DNA from: an uncultured Lachnospiraceae bacterium
GTDB lineage: Bacteria; Bacillota; Clostridia; Lachnospirales; Lachnospiraceae
Reading direction: 5' to 3'
DNA length: 64,000 nucleotides
Assembly: GCA_910579465.1 (NCBI GenBank)
Contig: CAJTUB010000001.1
Coordinates: 496,001-560,000, forward strand
Shown: piece by piece, positions 1 to 8,210 of the stretch
Layout of the letters: each line of letters starts with the position of its first letter
Numbering within the stretch: the first letter of the stretch is position 1
Notes under the pieces: generated by a model
The model's input: only the letters and a program-made list of their open reading frames with translations
Databases searched by the model: none
What the model was told of the DNA's origin: nothing
Position numbers and translations under genes: made by a program

Positions 1-2
1 CG

Positions 3-1145
3 GTGCAGTCGGTGCAGGCTGACTGGGATACGATGGAGAGCCATGTCAACCGGACAGGGCTTGATTATGTTGTACTGGATACGGACGGGACGGTTTTATT
101 CCGGACAAGGGACGGGCTGAGTGAAACGATCAACCGCGCGGTAAGCCACAGGGACACGATTCTCGACCTTAAAGCCAGCGGCGTTGTCGTCGGTAAAATT
201 ATTTTATACAATGACAGTACACAGGCTGCGCAGTCCGGGAAACAGGCTGTTGTTGCCGTGTTTGCAGCCGCCCTTTTCATCCAGTGCATTGTCTGCGCAG
301 GATATTTTCTGTATCTGGAGTGTACCGTAATCCGGCCGTTTCACAAGCTGCGGCGCTTTGCCGGACGTATTGCGGAGGGCAATCTGGATATTCCGCTTGT
401 AATGGACAGGCAGAATCTTTTCGGCGCATTTACGGAAAGCTTTGATATTATGCGTTCCGAGCTTAAAAAGGCGCGGATTGCCGAGGCGGAGGCAAATGCA
501 AGTAAAAAGGAGCTTGTTGCAAAGCTTTCCCATGACATCAAGACGCCTGTTGCAAGCATCAAGGCGGCTTCGGAGGTGGGCGCCGCACTGGCGGACAATG
601 AAAAGACAAGGGAGAATTACAGGCAGATTATCCATAAGGCGGACCAGATTAACACGCTGGTCTCCAATCTGTTTACGGCGACGTTAGAGGAGCTCGGGCA
701 GCTCCCGATAGCGCCTGTGGATATCGAGGGCAGGGAGGTGGAGGAGCTGTTAAGGAATGCCGACTACCTGCATCGTGCCGTAATTCCGGAGCTTCCGGAC
801 TGTCTTTTGTATGCGGACCGCCTCCGGTTGCAGCAGGTGTTTGACAATATCTTTGCCAATTCCTATAAATATGCCAATACCGGGATAGAGACAGCGATAC
901 AAAGGGAAGGAAATTATCTTGCCGTCAGTATAGAGGACTACGGCGGAGGCGTCAGCAGAGAGGAGCTGCCGCTGTTAAAGGAAAAATACAAACGCGGGAG
1001 CCGGACCGGGCAGGTAGAGGGAGCCGGTCTCGGACTTTACATTTCCGACTATTTCATGAAGGAAATGAAGGGGGAGCTTGTGGTTGAAAACGGACAGAAC
1101 GGACTAAGGGTAACGGTAAGGCTTGCCATAAGCGGTACGATTTAA
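3..1145 (+). CDS. Sensor histidine kinase, 5' end cut by window
   Basis: Membrane sensor kinase of a two-component system; its response regulator should lie upstream, outside the window. The reading frame is open to the window edge, so the N-terminus and probably a first membrane helix are missing. In the visible 380 residues: part of an extracellular sensor domain, one hydrophobic segment (about 80-104), a HAMP region, a dimerisation H-box LSHDIKTP with the phospho-acceptor His near residue 177, and an ATPase domain with N-box (DNIFANSYKYA), G1 (EDYGGG) and G2 (GAGLGLYIS). The stop codon lies inside the first of several TTAAGG repeats that control the ABC transporter downstream, which suggests the kinase and transporter form one signalling-export unit. 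The sensed ligand cannot be told. Confidence 0.9.
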   Translation: MQSVQADWDTMESHVNRTGLDYVVLDTDGTVLFRTRDGLSETINRAVSHRDTILDLKASGVVVGKIILYNDSTQAAQSGKQAVVAVFAAALFIQCIVCAGYFLYLECTVIRPFHKLRRFAGRIAEGNLDIPLVMDRQNLFGAFTESFDIMRSELKKARIAEAEANASKKELVAKLSHDIKTPVASIKAASEVGAALADNEKTRENYRQIIHKADQINTLVSNLFTATLEELGQLPIAPVDIEGREVEELLRNADYLHRAVIPELPDCLLYADRLRLQQVFDNIFANSYKYANTGIETAIQREGNYLAVSIEDYGGGVSREELPLLKEKYKRGSRTGQVEGAGLGLYISDYFMKEMKGELVVENGQNGLRVTVRLAISGTI

Positions 1146-1195
1146 GGTTTCCTTAAGGATTCCCTAAAGACATTTAAGGTTTGCAAGGATAGAAT
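1142..1195 (+). promoter_or_regulatory. Promoter with phased response-regulator-like repeats
   Basis: Half-sites TTAAGG at 1142, TTAAGG at 1153, CTAAAG at 1164 and TTAAGG at 1174 are spaced 11, 11 and 10 bp, about one helical turn, as is typical of OmpR-family response-regulator sites. They run into a candidate -35 (AAGACA, 1167-1172), a 17-nt spacer and a -10 (TAGAAT, 1190-1195), giving a short leader to the start at 1221. The repeats are seen; binding by the regulator partner of the upstream kinase is inference. Confidence 0.6.
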
Positions 1196-1220
1196 GGAGC
1201 GTATAAAAAGGAGGATAGCC

Positions 1221-1979
1221 ATGAAAGAAATATTATTAAAAACCGAAAATTTAAGCAAATCCTTTTCGAACGGCGGGAATCTCCAGCACGTTTTGAAAAA
1301 CATCGACCTGGAGCTTTACAAGGGGGATTTTACCGTAATCATGGGTGCGTCGGGCGCGGGAAAGTCCACGCTTTTATACGCGCTTTCGGGCATGGATACG
1401 CCGACAATCGGCAGAATCACCTTTGACGGGAAGGTTATCTCGGATTTGAGCACCGACGGGCTTGCGCTGTTCCGGAAGGCGCACTGCGGCTTTGTGTTCC
1501 AGCAGGTTTACCTGATTGACACAATGAGCCTGCTTGATAACGTGCTTGCGGCAGGGCTGCTTGTAAGCAAGGATAAAAAAGCGCTTACCGCCCGTGCGGA
1601 GGAGCTTTTTGAAAAGGTAGGGATTCCGGAGGAGACCCGCAGGAAATTCCCGACGCAGATTTCGGGCGGCGAGGCACAGAGGGCGGGAATTGTCCGCGCG
1701 TTAATCAACGCCCCGGAAATCCTTTTTGCCGACGAGCCGACCGGCGCGCTGAATTCCAAGGCGGGGCTGGATGTCCTTGATACGCTGACAGGCTTTCATG
1801 AGCAGGGACAGAGTGTAGTTATGGTAACACACGATATGCGTTCTGCCAGACGGGGAAACCGTATCCTGTATTTGAAGGACGGCGCGGTACTGGGCGAGTG
1901 TGATTTGGGAAAATACAGACCGGATGACGGGGAGCGCCACAGGAAGCTGTCCGGCTTCCTTTCGGAAATGGGGTGGTAG
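1221..1979 (+). CDS. ABC transporter ATP-binding protein (MacB/FtsE-like)
   Basis: Cytoplasmic ATPase of an export or peptide-resistance ABC transporter, 252 aa. Visible: Walker A GASGAGKS (residues 42-49), Q-loop region FVFQQVYLID, signature ISGGEAQRAG, Walker B ILFADEPTGAL and a switch histidine in MVTHD. I chose the ATG at 1221 because AGGAGG ends 5-6 nt before it; an upstream in-frame ATG at 1194 lacks such a site and sits on the -10. Followed after 1 nt by its permease. This family (MacB, FtsE, LolD, BceA) works with FtsX-type permeases; with a histidine kinase beside it, a role in resistance to a cell-wall-active peptide is plausible but unproven. Confidence 0.93.
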   Translation: MKEILLKTENLSKSFSNGGNLQHVLKNIDLELYKGDFTVIMGASGAGKSTLLYALSGMDTPTIGRITFDGKVISDLSTDGLALFRKAHCGFVFQQVYLIDTMSLLDNVLAAGLLVSKDKKALTARAEELFEKVGIPEETRRKFPTQISGGEAQRAGIVRALINAPEILFADEPTGALNSKAGLDVLDTLTGFHEQGQSVVMVTHDMRSARRGNRILYLKDGAVLGECDLGKYRPDDGERHRKLSGFLSEMGW

Positions 1980-1980
1980 T

Positions 1981-4329
1981 ATGAAGAAGAACCTGCTGCT
2001 TGCCCGTGCGAATCTTCGTAAGGCGAAAGGGCAGACCGTCGCGATTGTCGTGCTTGTCCTGTTGTCGTCGCTGATGATGAACCTGTGGCTGATGCTTTCC
2101 CTGGATTATAAGAAAAATTTTGACCGCTGTCATGATAAATTAAACGACGGGCATGTGAATCTTGCGGCGTATTCTGCCGATGAAGAGTTCCGGGAGTTTG
2201 TTACCGGTATCTTAAAAGAGAATCCGGACGTGACGGAGGTTTCTGTTACTGACGCGTTCTGCGCTCCTGCGGCCTTCCGGTATGCCGGCGGGGAAGTCTC
2301 CCAGTTTGTCGTTATGCTGGAAAAGGAAGCTGCTCTTTCCAGGGAGGTCGGGAAGTATGAAATAATCGGGGAGGACAGTTCTGGCAGCGGAGTTTACGTT
2401 CCTATGCTTTATGGCACGGGAAATAACTACGCCGTCGGCGATACAATAGAGCTTACGCTCTTTGGAAAAGAATTTGAATACACGGTATGCGGATTTTTTA
2501 ACAGCACAATGACCGGCTCCCATAACTGCGGGATGCTGTCCTTTTTGCTGAGCGGGGATAAGTTCCGGGAGTTTTCAGAGGAGGACTGTGCGGTAGCGTC
2601 TACCTATATTTCACTCCGGCTTAAGGATAAGATGCAGGGCGAAGAGATAGAAGCGTCGCTGCGGAAGGAGATTGCAGGGAAGTTTCCTGATATTACGGTT
2701 TCCGGGAACTACTATGAGGACATTACGACGTCCCGGTATATCTCCCAGATGATTTGCGCAGGGATTACGAGCGCAATGGCGTTTCTCGTGTTGCTCATCG
2801 GACTGGTAGTCATTGCCTCCAATGTAGTGAATTATATTCAGGAAAATATGCAGAACCTCGGTGCGCTCAAAGCAGTGGGGTATACTGGCAGACAGCTTGT
2901 TTCCTCGCTTATCCTGCAGTTTTCCGGACTGTCCGCCGCCGCAGCAGCCGTAGGGGTTGCGCTTTCCTACTGTATTTTCCCTGCGGTAAACGAGATGATG
3001 ATTGCCCAGACGGGGATTCCGTATACGGTAAGGTTTCTTATCGTACCCTGCCTGATAACGGTAGCGTTCAGCGCGGGGATTGTTGCCGCGGCAGTCCGTC
3101 TGTCTGCCGGGAAAATGAAAAAAATCGAGCCGATTACCGCACTCCGGCAGGGAATTACGACCCATAATTTCAAGAAGAACCATGTTCCGCTTGAGAAAAC
3201 AAGGCTGCCGCTCCAGCCGGCCCTTGCGATGAAAACCACGCTCTCCGGACTGAAAACCAATATTACGATTTGTGTTACGATGCTGGTCCTGTCCCTTATT
3301 CTTGTATTTTCGGGTCTGATGTATAAGAATATGATTATGGATATGCAGCCGTTTATTGATTTTATTGCCGGGGAATCCGCGGATTCCTGCATCAATATAA
3401 ACACAGGCAGGGAGAAGGAGCTTCTTTCCATGCTGGAGGGCGACAGCCGCGTGGAGAAGTTCTATCTCTTTACGAATAACCTGGACGCCCAGCATGTCGG
3501 CGGGGTTTCCCTGATGCCGTCCGCGATTGAAGATGGTACAAAGCTGAACAATCAGAAACTGGTGATAGAGGGGCGTTTTCCGGAATACGACAATGAAATT
3601 GTGATTGCCATAAAATATGCCAGGGAAAAGGGACTTCGCATAGGAGACGAGATTACCATTAAAATCGGAGGGAAGGATAACGATTACATTATTACGGGAT
3701 TCTCCCAGGTTACCAATAACTTAGGAAAGGACTGTATACTGACCCGCGGAGGCTATGAAAAGGCAGTCAGCCTGCAGAATGTGAGCTACTACATGGATCT
3801 TACGGACGGTACGGATATCGATGCCTTTAACAGTGAGATAACAGAACGCTTCGGGAGCGATGTAAATGCAACCTTCAATATTCTTGCAGTCATAGAGGCT
3901 ACAGGCAATGTTTATGTTTCGCTGATGACAATTATCGTAATTGCCATACTGGCATTAAGCGGGGTCGTGATTGTCTTTGTGCTGTATCTGTTAGTAAGGA
4001 CGCTGCTAAACGTCAAAAAGCGGGATTACGGCATTTTAAAGGCGCTCGGCTTTACTACGGGACAGCTTGTCCTGCAGACGGCACTGAGCTTTATGCCGTC
4101 AATGACGATTTCCGTAGCGGTAGGGATTTTTATCAGCATGCAGATTGTCAACCCGTTGACAGCCCTGTTTTTACACGGGGTAGGAATTGTCCGCTGCACC
4201 TTTGAGGTTCCCCTCGTTTTCAATCTGATTGCCGGAGGCGTGTTACTATTATTTGCGTTCGCGGCTGCCTGCCTCCTGTCGCTGCAGATCAGGAAGATTA
4301 CGCCGAGGGCGCTGCTTTCGGGAGAATAA
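1981..4329 (+). CDS. FtsX-family ABC transporter permease
   Basis: Membrane partner of the preceding ATPase, 782 aa. An N-terminal helix (about residues 17-42) is followed by a large extracytoplasmic region, then three helices around 260-390, a second N-in helix near 435, another extracytoplasmic region (about 455-640) and three more C-terminal helices. Two FtsX-like blocks are visible, each with the characteristic short motif before a helix (NLGALKAVGYTGRQL and KKRDYGILKALGFTTGQL). The ATG at 1981 follows GGTGG at the end of the ATPase gene; the frame is open further upstream inside that gene but without support. The duplicated layout resembles large Firmicutes lipoprotein or peptide exporters more than BceB. 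Confidence 0.9.
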   Translation: MKKNLLLARANLRKAKGQTVAIVVLVLLSSLMMNLWLMLSLDYKKNFDRCHDKLNDGHVNLAAYSADEEFREFVTGILKENPDVTEVSVTDAFCAPAAFRYAGGEVSQFVVMLEKEAALSREVGKYEIIGEDSSGSGVYVPMLYGTGNNYAVGDTIELTLFGKEFEYTVCGFFNSTMTGSHNCGMLSFLLSGDKFREFSEEDCAVASTYISLRLKDKMQGEEIEASLRKEIAGKFPDITVSGNYYEDITTSRYISQMICAGITSAMAFLVLLIGLVVIASNVVNYIQENMQNLGALKAVGYTGRQLVSSLILQFSGLSAAAAAVGVALSYCIFPAVNEMMIAQTGIPYTVRFLIVPCLITVAFSAGIVAAAVRLSAGKMKKIEPITALRQGITTHNFKKNHVPLEKTRLPLQPALAMKTTLSGLKTNITICVTMLVLSLILVFSGLMYKNMIMDMQPFIDFIAGESADSCININTGREKELLSMLEGDSRVEKFYLFTNNLDAQHVGGVSLMPSAIEDGTKLNNQKLVIEGRFPEYDNEIVIAIKYAREKGLRIGDEITIKIGGKDNDYIITGFSQVTNNLGKDCILTRGGYEKAVSLQNVSYYMDLTDGTDIDAFNSEITERFGSDVNATFNILAVIEATGNVYVSLMTIIVIAILALSGVVIVFVLYLLVRTLLNVKKRDYGILKALGFTTGQLVLQTALSFMPSMTISVAVGIFISMQIVNPLTALFLHGVGIVRCTFEVPLVFNLIAGGVLLLFAFAAACLLSLQIRKITPRALLSGE

Positions 4330-4426
4330 TTTTTCTGTACATTTGATTCGGAGTATGCTATAGTTATCATAAAAATGAAACAGGTCAGTGAGTCCGGAAG
4401 AAAGGAAGGGGTCTGGGAAGCTCTGT

Positions 4427-5283
4427 ATGAAACATATGGCAAAGGTATCCGATCGTTTTGAAGAAATAACAGAGTTCCTGAATTTGTATCTTAGTGGTTT
4501 TGAACATACAGAAGAATCGGGGTGTCGGTACTTCATCAGGATACCATCCTTTTATTGTGCGTCGATAAGGAACACCGGAGGAAAGGGATTGGCTCCGGAC
4601 TTCTGGAACGGTCCGAGCAGGCTGTCCGGGAGGGCGGCTATAGTGAAATCAGGGCAGGCGCCGGAGCGGATTATATTATGCCGGGCGTTCCGACGGCAAG
4701 ACGTTATTTTGAAGCGGAAAATGAGAGCCTGTCCCCTATGGTGGACGGGACAGCGGGTGATTTTTTTACGAAAAGAGGCTATCGGCATTCCTGGGACTGT
4801 AACTGCTTTGACATGAGGCTTCCGTTAAAGCAGTTTAAAAGTGAGAAATATTGTATCGGGGATACCATCGGGAATATTACGTACCGGTGGGCAGTCCCGG
4901 AGGAGAGGGATAAGGTGTGCGCATGTACCGACGATGCGTATCCGGAGTTTACAAGGTATTATCAGGAGGAACGGCTGTATACGCCGCAAAACGGCACGAG
5001 GGTTTTAGCCGCAGTATCCGACGGTGAAATCGTCGGGACGCTGCTCGTTGGAACGGAGGATACCGCGGGACGCACAGGCAGCCTTAGCTGTACCGCCGTG
5101 AAGCATGCCTTCCGGGGAAAGCATATCGCAGTAAATCTTGTTACCGTCGGGACAAGGTATTTAAAGAACAGCGGGATGGAGGAGGCATATTTAGGCTATA
5201 CCTATAGCGGTTTGGACCATCTGTACGGCTATGCCGGATATAAAATAAGTGTCTACTATATGATGGCGGTGAAAAGGCTGTAA
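4427..5283 (+). pseudogene. Broken GNAT acetyltransferase (frameshift and probable deletion)
   Basis: Two overlapping frames together look like one gene. Frame 1 from the ATG at 4427 encodes a plausible N-terminus (MKHMAKVSDRFEEITEF). From about 4522 the homology-like reading continues in another frame with the acetyl-CoA loop LLCVDKEHRRKGIGSGLLE and, further on, a second GNAT-like half (residues about 120-253 of the second frame). The first half is too short for a whole GNAT core before the loop, so part seems deleted as well as frameshifted. A shorter functional protein starting at the GTG at 4522 cannot be excluded, although I see no good ribosome binding site for it. Confidence 0.6.
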
Positions 5284-5317
5284 AAAACAGAAAAGCGAAA
5301 ACCCAGGGAATGAAATA

Positions 5318-5346
5318 TTGACCGCAGCAGAGATTAGGTATATAAT
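5318..5346 (+). promoter_or_regulatory. Sigma-A-like promoter
   Basis: TTGACC (5318-5323), 17-nt spacer, TATAAT (5341-5346), about 37 bp before the zinc-ribbon gene start. Confidence 0.75.
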
Positions 5347-5382
5347 AAAATAAATTATTTTCTACAAGGGAGGAATCAGGCA

Positions 5383-5592
5383 ATGAAGTGTCCGAAGTGC
5401 GGTGATGATAACTGTCAGATTATTAATGAAACGACAACAAAGGGGAAAGACTTTTCTGCCGGGAAGGGCTGCTGTGGTGCGCTTCTTTTAGGTCCGATCG
5501 GGATTTTATGCGGCGCCTGTGGAAAGGGGAAGCAAATCCGTACAACGTCCTACTGGGTCTGTAGCCAGTGCGGTCATAAGTTCAAGGCATGA
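5383..5592 (+). CDS. Small zinc-ribbon protein
   Basis: A 69-aa protein with two CxxC-type knuckles, CPKCGDDNC at the N-terminus and CSQCGHKFK at the C-terminus, enclosing a glycine-rich hydrophobic centre (GCCGALLLGPIGILCGACG). This layout would make a zinc ribbon with a short membrane-interacting or packing hairpin. GGGAGG lies 10-15 nt upstream of the ATG, and a good promoter precedes it. It overlaps the next gene by 4 bp (ATGA), so the two are translationally coupled. Function unknown; such proteins are common small hypotheticals in Clostridia. Confidence 0.85.
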   Translation: MKCPKCGDDNCQIINETTTKGKDFSAGKGCCGALLLGPIGILCGACGKGKQIRTTSYWVCSQCGHKFKA

Positions 5593-5966
5593 TGGGAAGC
5601 GACAGGGTCTGGATGAGATGGATGGAGCTCGGGGCGAAACTCGGGTGCCATCAGATGCCGGAAAGGAGCTTTTTCTACCGGGGTTATCAGTTCCCGGTGT
5701 GCGCAAGATGCACCGGGGTGATACTTTCGTCTGTTCTGGCATTTTTCGTGTTTCTTAAGAAAAAGCTTTCTTATGCGGTATGTGTGGCAATGTCGGGTGT
5801 GATGCTCGCAGACTGGCTGCTGCAGTATCTGGAAATAAAGGAGTCGAGTAACAGGCGCAGGCTGGTTACGGGGCTTATCGGGGGCTTTGGATATGCGACG
5901 CTTCATTTATATTTTTATCGTTTTCTTTGGGATAAGTGCAGGCAATTGTTCGGGAAGGCAGATTAG
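5589..5966 (+). CDS. DUF2085 family membrane protein
   Basis: A 125-aa protein with the DUF2085 signature: CHQMPERSFFYRG, then PVCARCTGV, followed by three hydrophobic stretches (about residues 42-56, 62-80, 94-112). The conserved Cys and His residues near the membrane face suggest metal or redox binding, but the family has no established function. It starts within the stop codon of the zinc-ribbon gene, so the two are co-translated. Confidence 0.85.
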   Translation: MMGSDRVWMRWMELGAKLGCHQMPERSFFYRGYQFPVCARCTGVILSSVLAFFVFLKKKLSYAVCVAMSGVMLADWLLQYLEIKESSNRRRLVTGLIGGFGYATLHLYFYRFLWDKCRQLFGKAD

Positions 5967-6031
5967 CAGAACGGCAGATGCCTTCCCTTTTTAGCTTAAA
6001 TTAAACTCACTTACAGTTGAATGCAATTCTG

Positions 6032-6060
6032 TTGCGTTTTACCGGATACTATGGTATGCT
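6032..6060 (+). promoter_or_regulatory. Sigma-A-like promoter
   Basis: TTGCGT (6032-6037), 17-nt spacer, TATGCT (6055-6060), upstream of the short reading frame at 6107 and the CD3324-like gene. Confidence 0.55.
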
Positions 6061-6106
6061 GTAAGCGGTGGGCAGGATAATTTGATTTACGAAAGGAGCG
6101 GTTAAA

Positions 6107-6169
6107 ATGCCGATATTTATCAGAAAAAAAATATGTCACCTGATACGCTCTGTGCAGCTTATACAATGA
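6107..6169 (+). CDS. Possible 20-residue leader or broken small gene
   Basis: An ATG preceded by AAAGGAG (good spacing) opens a 20-codon frame that encodes a basic, hydrophobic peptide (MPIFIRKKICHLIRS...). Its 3' part forms one arm of a stem, CGCTCTGTGCA pairing with TGTACAGAGCG about 25 nt later. If the frame is shifted near 6165 it continues with a further protein-like stretch (NEVSGYVQSGIAAELL) to about 6235. It may be an attenuator-type leader peptide or a frameshifted small gene; I cannot decide. Confidence 0.3.
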   Translation: MPIFIRKKICHLIRSVQLIQ

Positions 6170-6262
6170 AGTAAGCGGCTATGTACAGAGCGGGATTGCC
6201 GCTGAACTGTTGATATATGCTGCACCCGGCGTTTGAATGATTATTTCGCAGGAGTGAGTACA

Positions 6263-6523
6263 ATGTCATATATCAATGCAAAGAATGTTCTTCCCGGCTG
6301 GCTTCTTAAGGAGGTCAGGAGTTATACAGGTGACGGGCTGGTTTATATTCCTCCCGAGCAGTCTTCCCGTAGGGAATGGGGGAGCAAATCGGGCGCCAGA
6401 CAGATGTATGAGGCGAGAAACAATGAAATCAGGAGAAAGAAAAAGGACGGCAGGACGGTGTTGCAGCTTGCCGGAGAATACAATCTTTCCGAGGACACAA
6501 TAAGACAGATTTTATACAGATAA
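6263..6523 (+). CDS. CD3324-like small HTH protein
   Basis: An 86-aa protein beginning MSYINAKNVLPGWLLKEV, with YIPPEQSSRREWG in the middle and a C-terminal helix-turn-helix-like end (VLQLAGEYNLSEDTIRQIL). It resembles small Clostridia proteins of the CD3324 type, which look like Mor-type DNA-binding domains. The start at 6263 follows GGAG by 8 nt; an upstream in-frame ATG at 6233 has no such site. A strong terminator follows directly. Role unknown; DNA binding is inferred from the HTH-like C-terminus. Confidence 0.75.
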   Translation: MSYINAKNVLPGWLLKEVRSYTGDGLVYIPPEQSSRREWGSKSGARQMYEARNNEIRRKKKDGRTVLQLAGEYNLSEDTIRQILYR

Positions 6524-6529
6524 TGAAGA

Positions 6530-6577
6530 CCCTCTGTCAAAGGAAGTGAGTTTCACCTTAGGACAGAGGGATTTTTC
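6530..6577 (+). terminator. Rho-independent terminator
   Basis: CCCTCTGTC pairs with the downstream GACAGAGGG, with a second inner stem AAGG.TGA/TCA.CTT, followed by ATTTTTCT. Confidence 0.85.
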
Positions 6578-6586
6578 TGCGAAAAT

Positions 6587-6687
6587 TGATTAAATCAAAG
6601 ACGACACTTGTGTCAGGCGGAAGTCTGTGGTTTACTATTTAAAGGAATAATGCAGCGCAAAACGGAATGTAATATTGAGGGGGATTT
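6587..6687 (+). promoter_or_regulatory. Duplicated control region, copy 1 (methyltransferase)
   Basis: About 100 bp that recur upstream of the ABC exporter at 9246-9352. Shared elements in order: palindrome TGATTAAATCA, palindrome GACACTTGTGTC (6603-6614) covering the -35 TTGTGT, the string AAGTCTGTG, a -10 region (TACTAT at 6633, 19-nt spacer), then AAAGGA.TAATGCAG and AACGGAATGTAATATTGAG up to the ribosome binding site. Two palindromes at and upstream of the -35 suggest a regulator site shared by both genes. The duplication is visible; the regulator is unknown. Confidence 0.75.
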
Positions 6688-7560
6688 ATGAGATATCATT
6701 GGATTAACGCAGAAGAGTATTCGATGGAGACGGTTTTACTGTTTGACCGGTGGGTCATCCGGCATATTATGAGTGAAAATGCCTGGTACAATAACGGACA
6801 GCGTGATTACAAAACCGATATGGCAAAGGCACTCAGCCGTTATCCTTATGTCATTGAATTCTGTAAAAGAAAAGCGCCCGAGTGTGCAGGGTTTCTAAAG
6901 GAAATCGAGGACATCCGTGCGGCAGGGTTTTTAAAGGAAATCAGGGGCATTGACGCCGCCGGTATCAGCGAAGCGGAAGCGCGGCGCGCGGAAACTGAAA
7001 TTTTATCCGCACTGGAACCCTTTGTTGTGTACGCCTATCCGGAGGTCATGGAACAGCTTGGTTCTATCCGGGACTGGAGTCCGGACAGACTGTATGCGCT
7101 GGCAGATTTTAAGGGGAAGCTTGTCCTGGACATCGGTTCCGGGACAGGACGCCTGGCATTCGCGGCGGCAGTTTATGCAAAACGTGTCTATGCCAGCGAA
7201 CCCTGTGATGTCCTGCGCGAATATATGCGTGATAAAATCAGTCAGAACGGGATTTCCAATATGAAGGTGCTTGACGGGGAGATGACGAATCTGCCGTACG
7301 AGGACAATACGTTTGATATCGTCATGGCAGGGCATGCTGCCGGTGACTGGCAGGAAGAAGGGACTGCCGAGATGACGCGTGTCGTAAAGGACGGCGGGGT
7401 CCTTGTCTGCTGCAACGGCGACGATGAAGTGAAGCGGGAGGCGCCCGATGGGGAGCTTGTGCGTAGGGGATTTGAATATTTTGTACATGAAAGCCGCGAG
7501 GGCGGAGTGATTTATGACTACCGGAAGGTAGTCCATAAGTTAGCTGCAAACAATTGTTGA
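6688..7560 (+). CDS. Class I SAM-dependent methyltransferase
   Basis: A 290-aa cytoplasmic methyltransferase. The SAM-binding core is in the second half: motif I VLDIGSGTGRLAF (about residues 146-158), an acidic residue after the second strand (YASEP), then DGEMTNLPYEDNTFDIVMAGH typical of motifs II-IV. The N-terminal ~140 residues are helical and of unknown role, and include a perfect-frame tandem duplication (AGFLKEIEDIRA / AGFLKEIRGIDA; 6886-6957). The substrate cannot be read from the sequence. The gene shares its control region with the drug-exporter-like ABC pair downstream, which hints at a role in resistance or modification of a small molecule. Confidence 0.88.
   Translation: MRYHWINAEEYSMETVLLFDRWVIRHIMSENAWYNNGQRDYKTDMAKALSRYPYVIEFCKRKAPECAGFLKEIEDIRAAGFLKEIRGIDAAGISEAEARRAETEILSALEPFVVYAYPEVMEQLGSIRDWSPDRLYALADFKGKLVLDIGSGTGRLAFAAAVYAKRVYASEPCDVLREYMRDKISQNGISNMKVLDGEMTNLPYEDNTFDIVMAGHAAGDWQEEGTAEMTRVVKDGGVLVCCNGDDEVKREAPDGELVRRGFEYFVHESREGGVIYDYRKVVHKLAANNC
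6886..6957 (+). repeat. 36-bp in-frame tandem duplication
   Basis: Two adjacent 36-bp units (6886-6921 and 6922-6957) inside the methyltransferase encode AGFLKEIEDIRA and AGFLKEIRGIDA. The second unit is followed directly by another Ala-Gly. The lengthening keeps the frame and the helical character. Confidence 0.8.
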
Positions 7561-7590
7561 CTTTATAGAAATTGCTTTCTTGAATATAAA

Positions 7591-7634
7591 GAGAGCTGGC
7601 AAACTGTGATTTCTCACAAGTCTGCCGGCTCTGT
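7591..7634. terminator. Bidirectional terminator
   Basis: GAGAGCTGGCA pairs with TGCCGGCTCTG (one mismatch), with an inner perfect stem TGTGA-TTTC-TCACA, between the convergent methyltransferase and the minus-strand gene ending at 7717. Confidence 0.65.
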
Positions 7635-7716
7635 GTCTATGCGTCCGGTTCTTTATTGTGATTGCTTTTTGATAACTATTATTTGTAAATCTTTCGCGCC
7701 AATCAAACGCTCCTGC

Positions 7717-8199
7717 TTACTCATAATCGGAACCTGCCTGCAATTCTTTCTCTAAAAACTGCTTTATATACGGATTGTTTTCCTCACTCAATGTAGGCTG
7801 GAACGCCATGTAACGGCATTTCTGATACTGCTCAGCATCCAATATAAAGGTATATCCCATGATACATTTTGGATTACAGTCATCAGGATTGATAAGCCGT
7901 TTGCAGACGGACGCTTTCTTGATTTCCTTTTTTACCTTTTCGGGCAGTGTATCAAGAAAGCTCTGGTATTCCTGTATATGTTCAGGATAAATGCGGAGCT
8001 TCATTCCCGTTTTTCGGGATACGAATGTTGCCAAGGTCCTTTTGCTGCTGTTTAACACATAGGAAACAACATAGCCGCTTTTTTGTGATTTTATGTCGCA
8101 TTTACAGCCGTTCACTATCAGATACTCATTGATTTGGCTTACAAAGCTACGGAAACGCTCATCAACTGTTCCCATAAATATACTAAATTTCTCGTCCAT
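7717..8199 (-). CDS. Uncharacterised protein paired with AraC regulator
   Basis: A 160-aa soluble protein, MDEKFSIFMGTVDERF at the start and a charged C-terminus. No catalytic motif is evident; a few Cys (CKCDIK, CNPKCIMGY) and a conserved-looking middle (FVSRKTGMKLRIYPEH) stand out. The start at 8199 follows AACGGAGGGACGT, a strong ribosome binding site; a longer frame to 8241 lacks one and overlaps the AraC gene. It sits 11 bp after the AraC/GyrI gene, so the two form an operon. It may be a ligand-binding or metal-linked partner, but this is a guess. Confidence 0.75.
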   Translation of the reverse strand: MDEKFSIFMGTVDERFRSFVSQINEYLIVNGCKCDIKSQKSGYVVSYVLNSSKRTLATFVSRKTGMKLRIYPEHIQEYQSFLDTLPEKVKKEIKKASVCKRLINPDDCNPKCIMGYTFILDAEQYQKCRYMAFQPTLSEENNPYIKQFLEKELQAGSDYE

Positions 8200-8210
8200 A
8201 CGTCCCTCCG

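Noticed and set aside
2611..3495. Long minus-strand frame opposite the ABC permease
   Set aside because: Shadow of a well-supported gene: no ribosome binding site, and composition (His/Arg/Asn-rich) is that of antisense.
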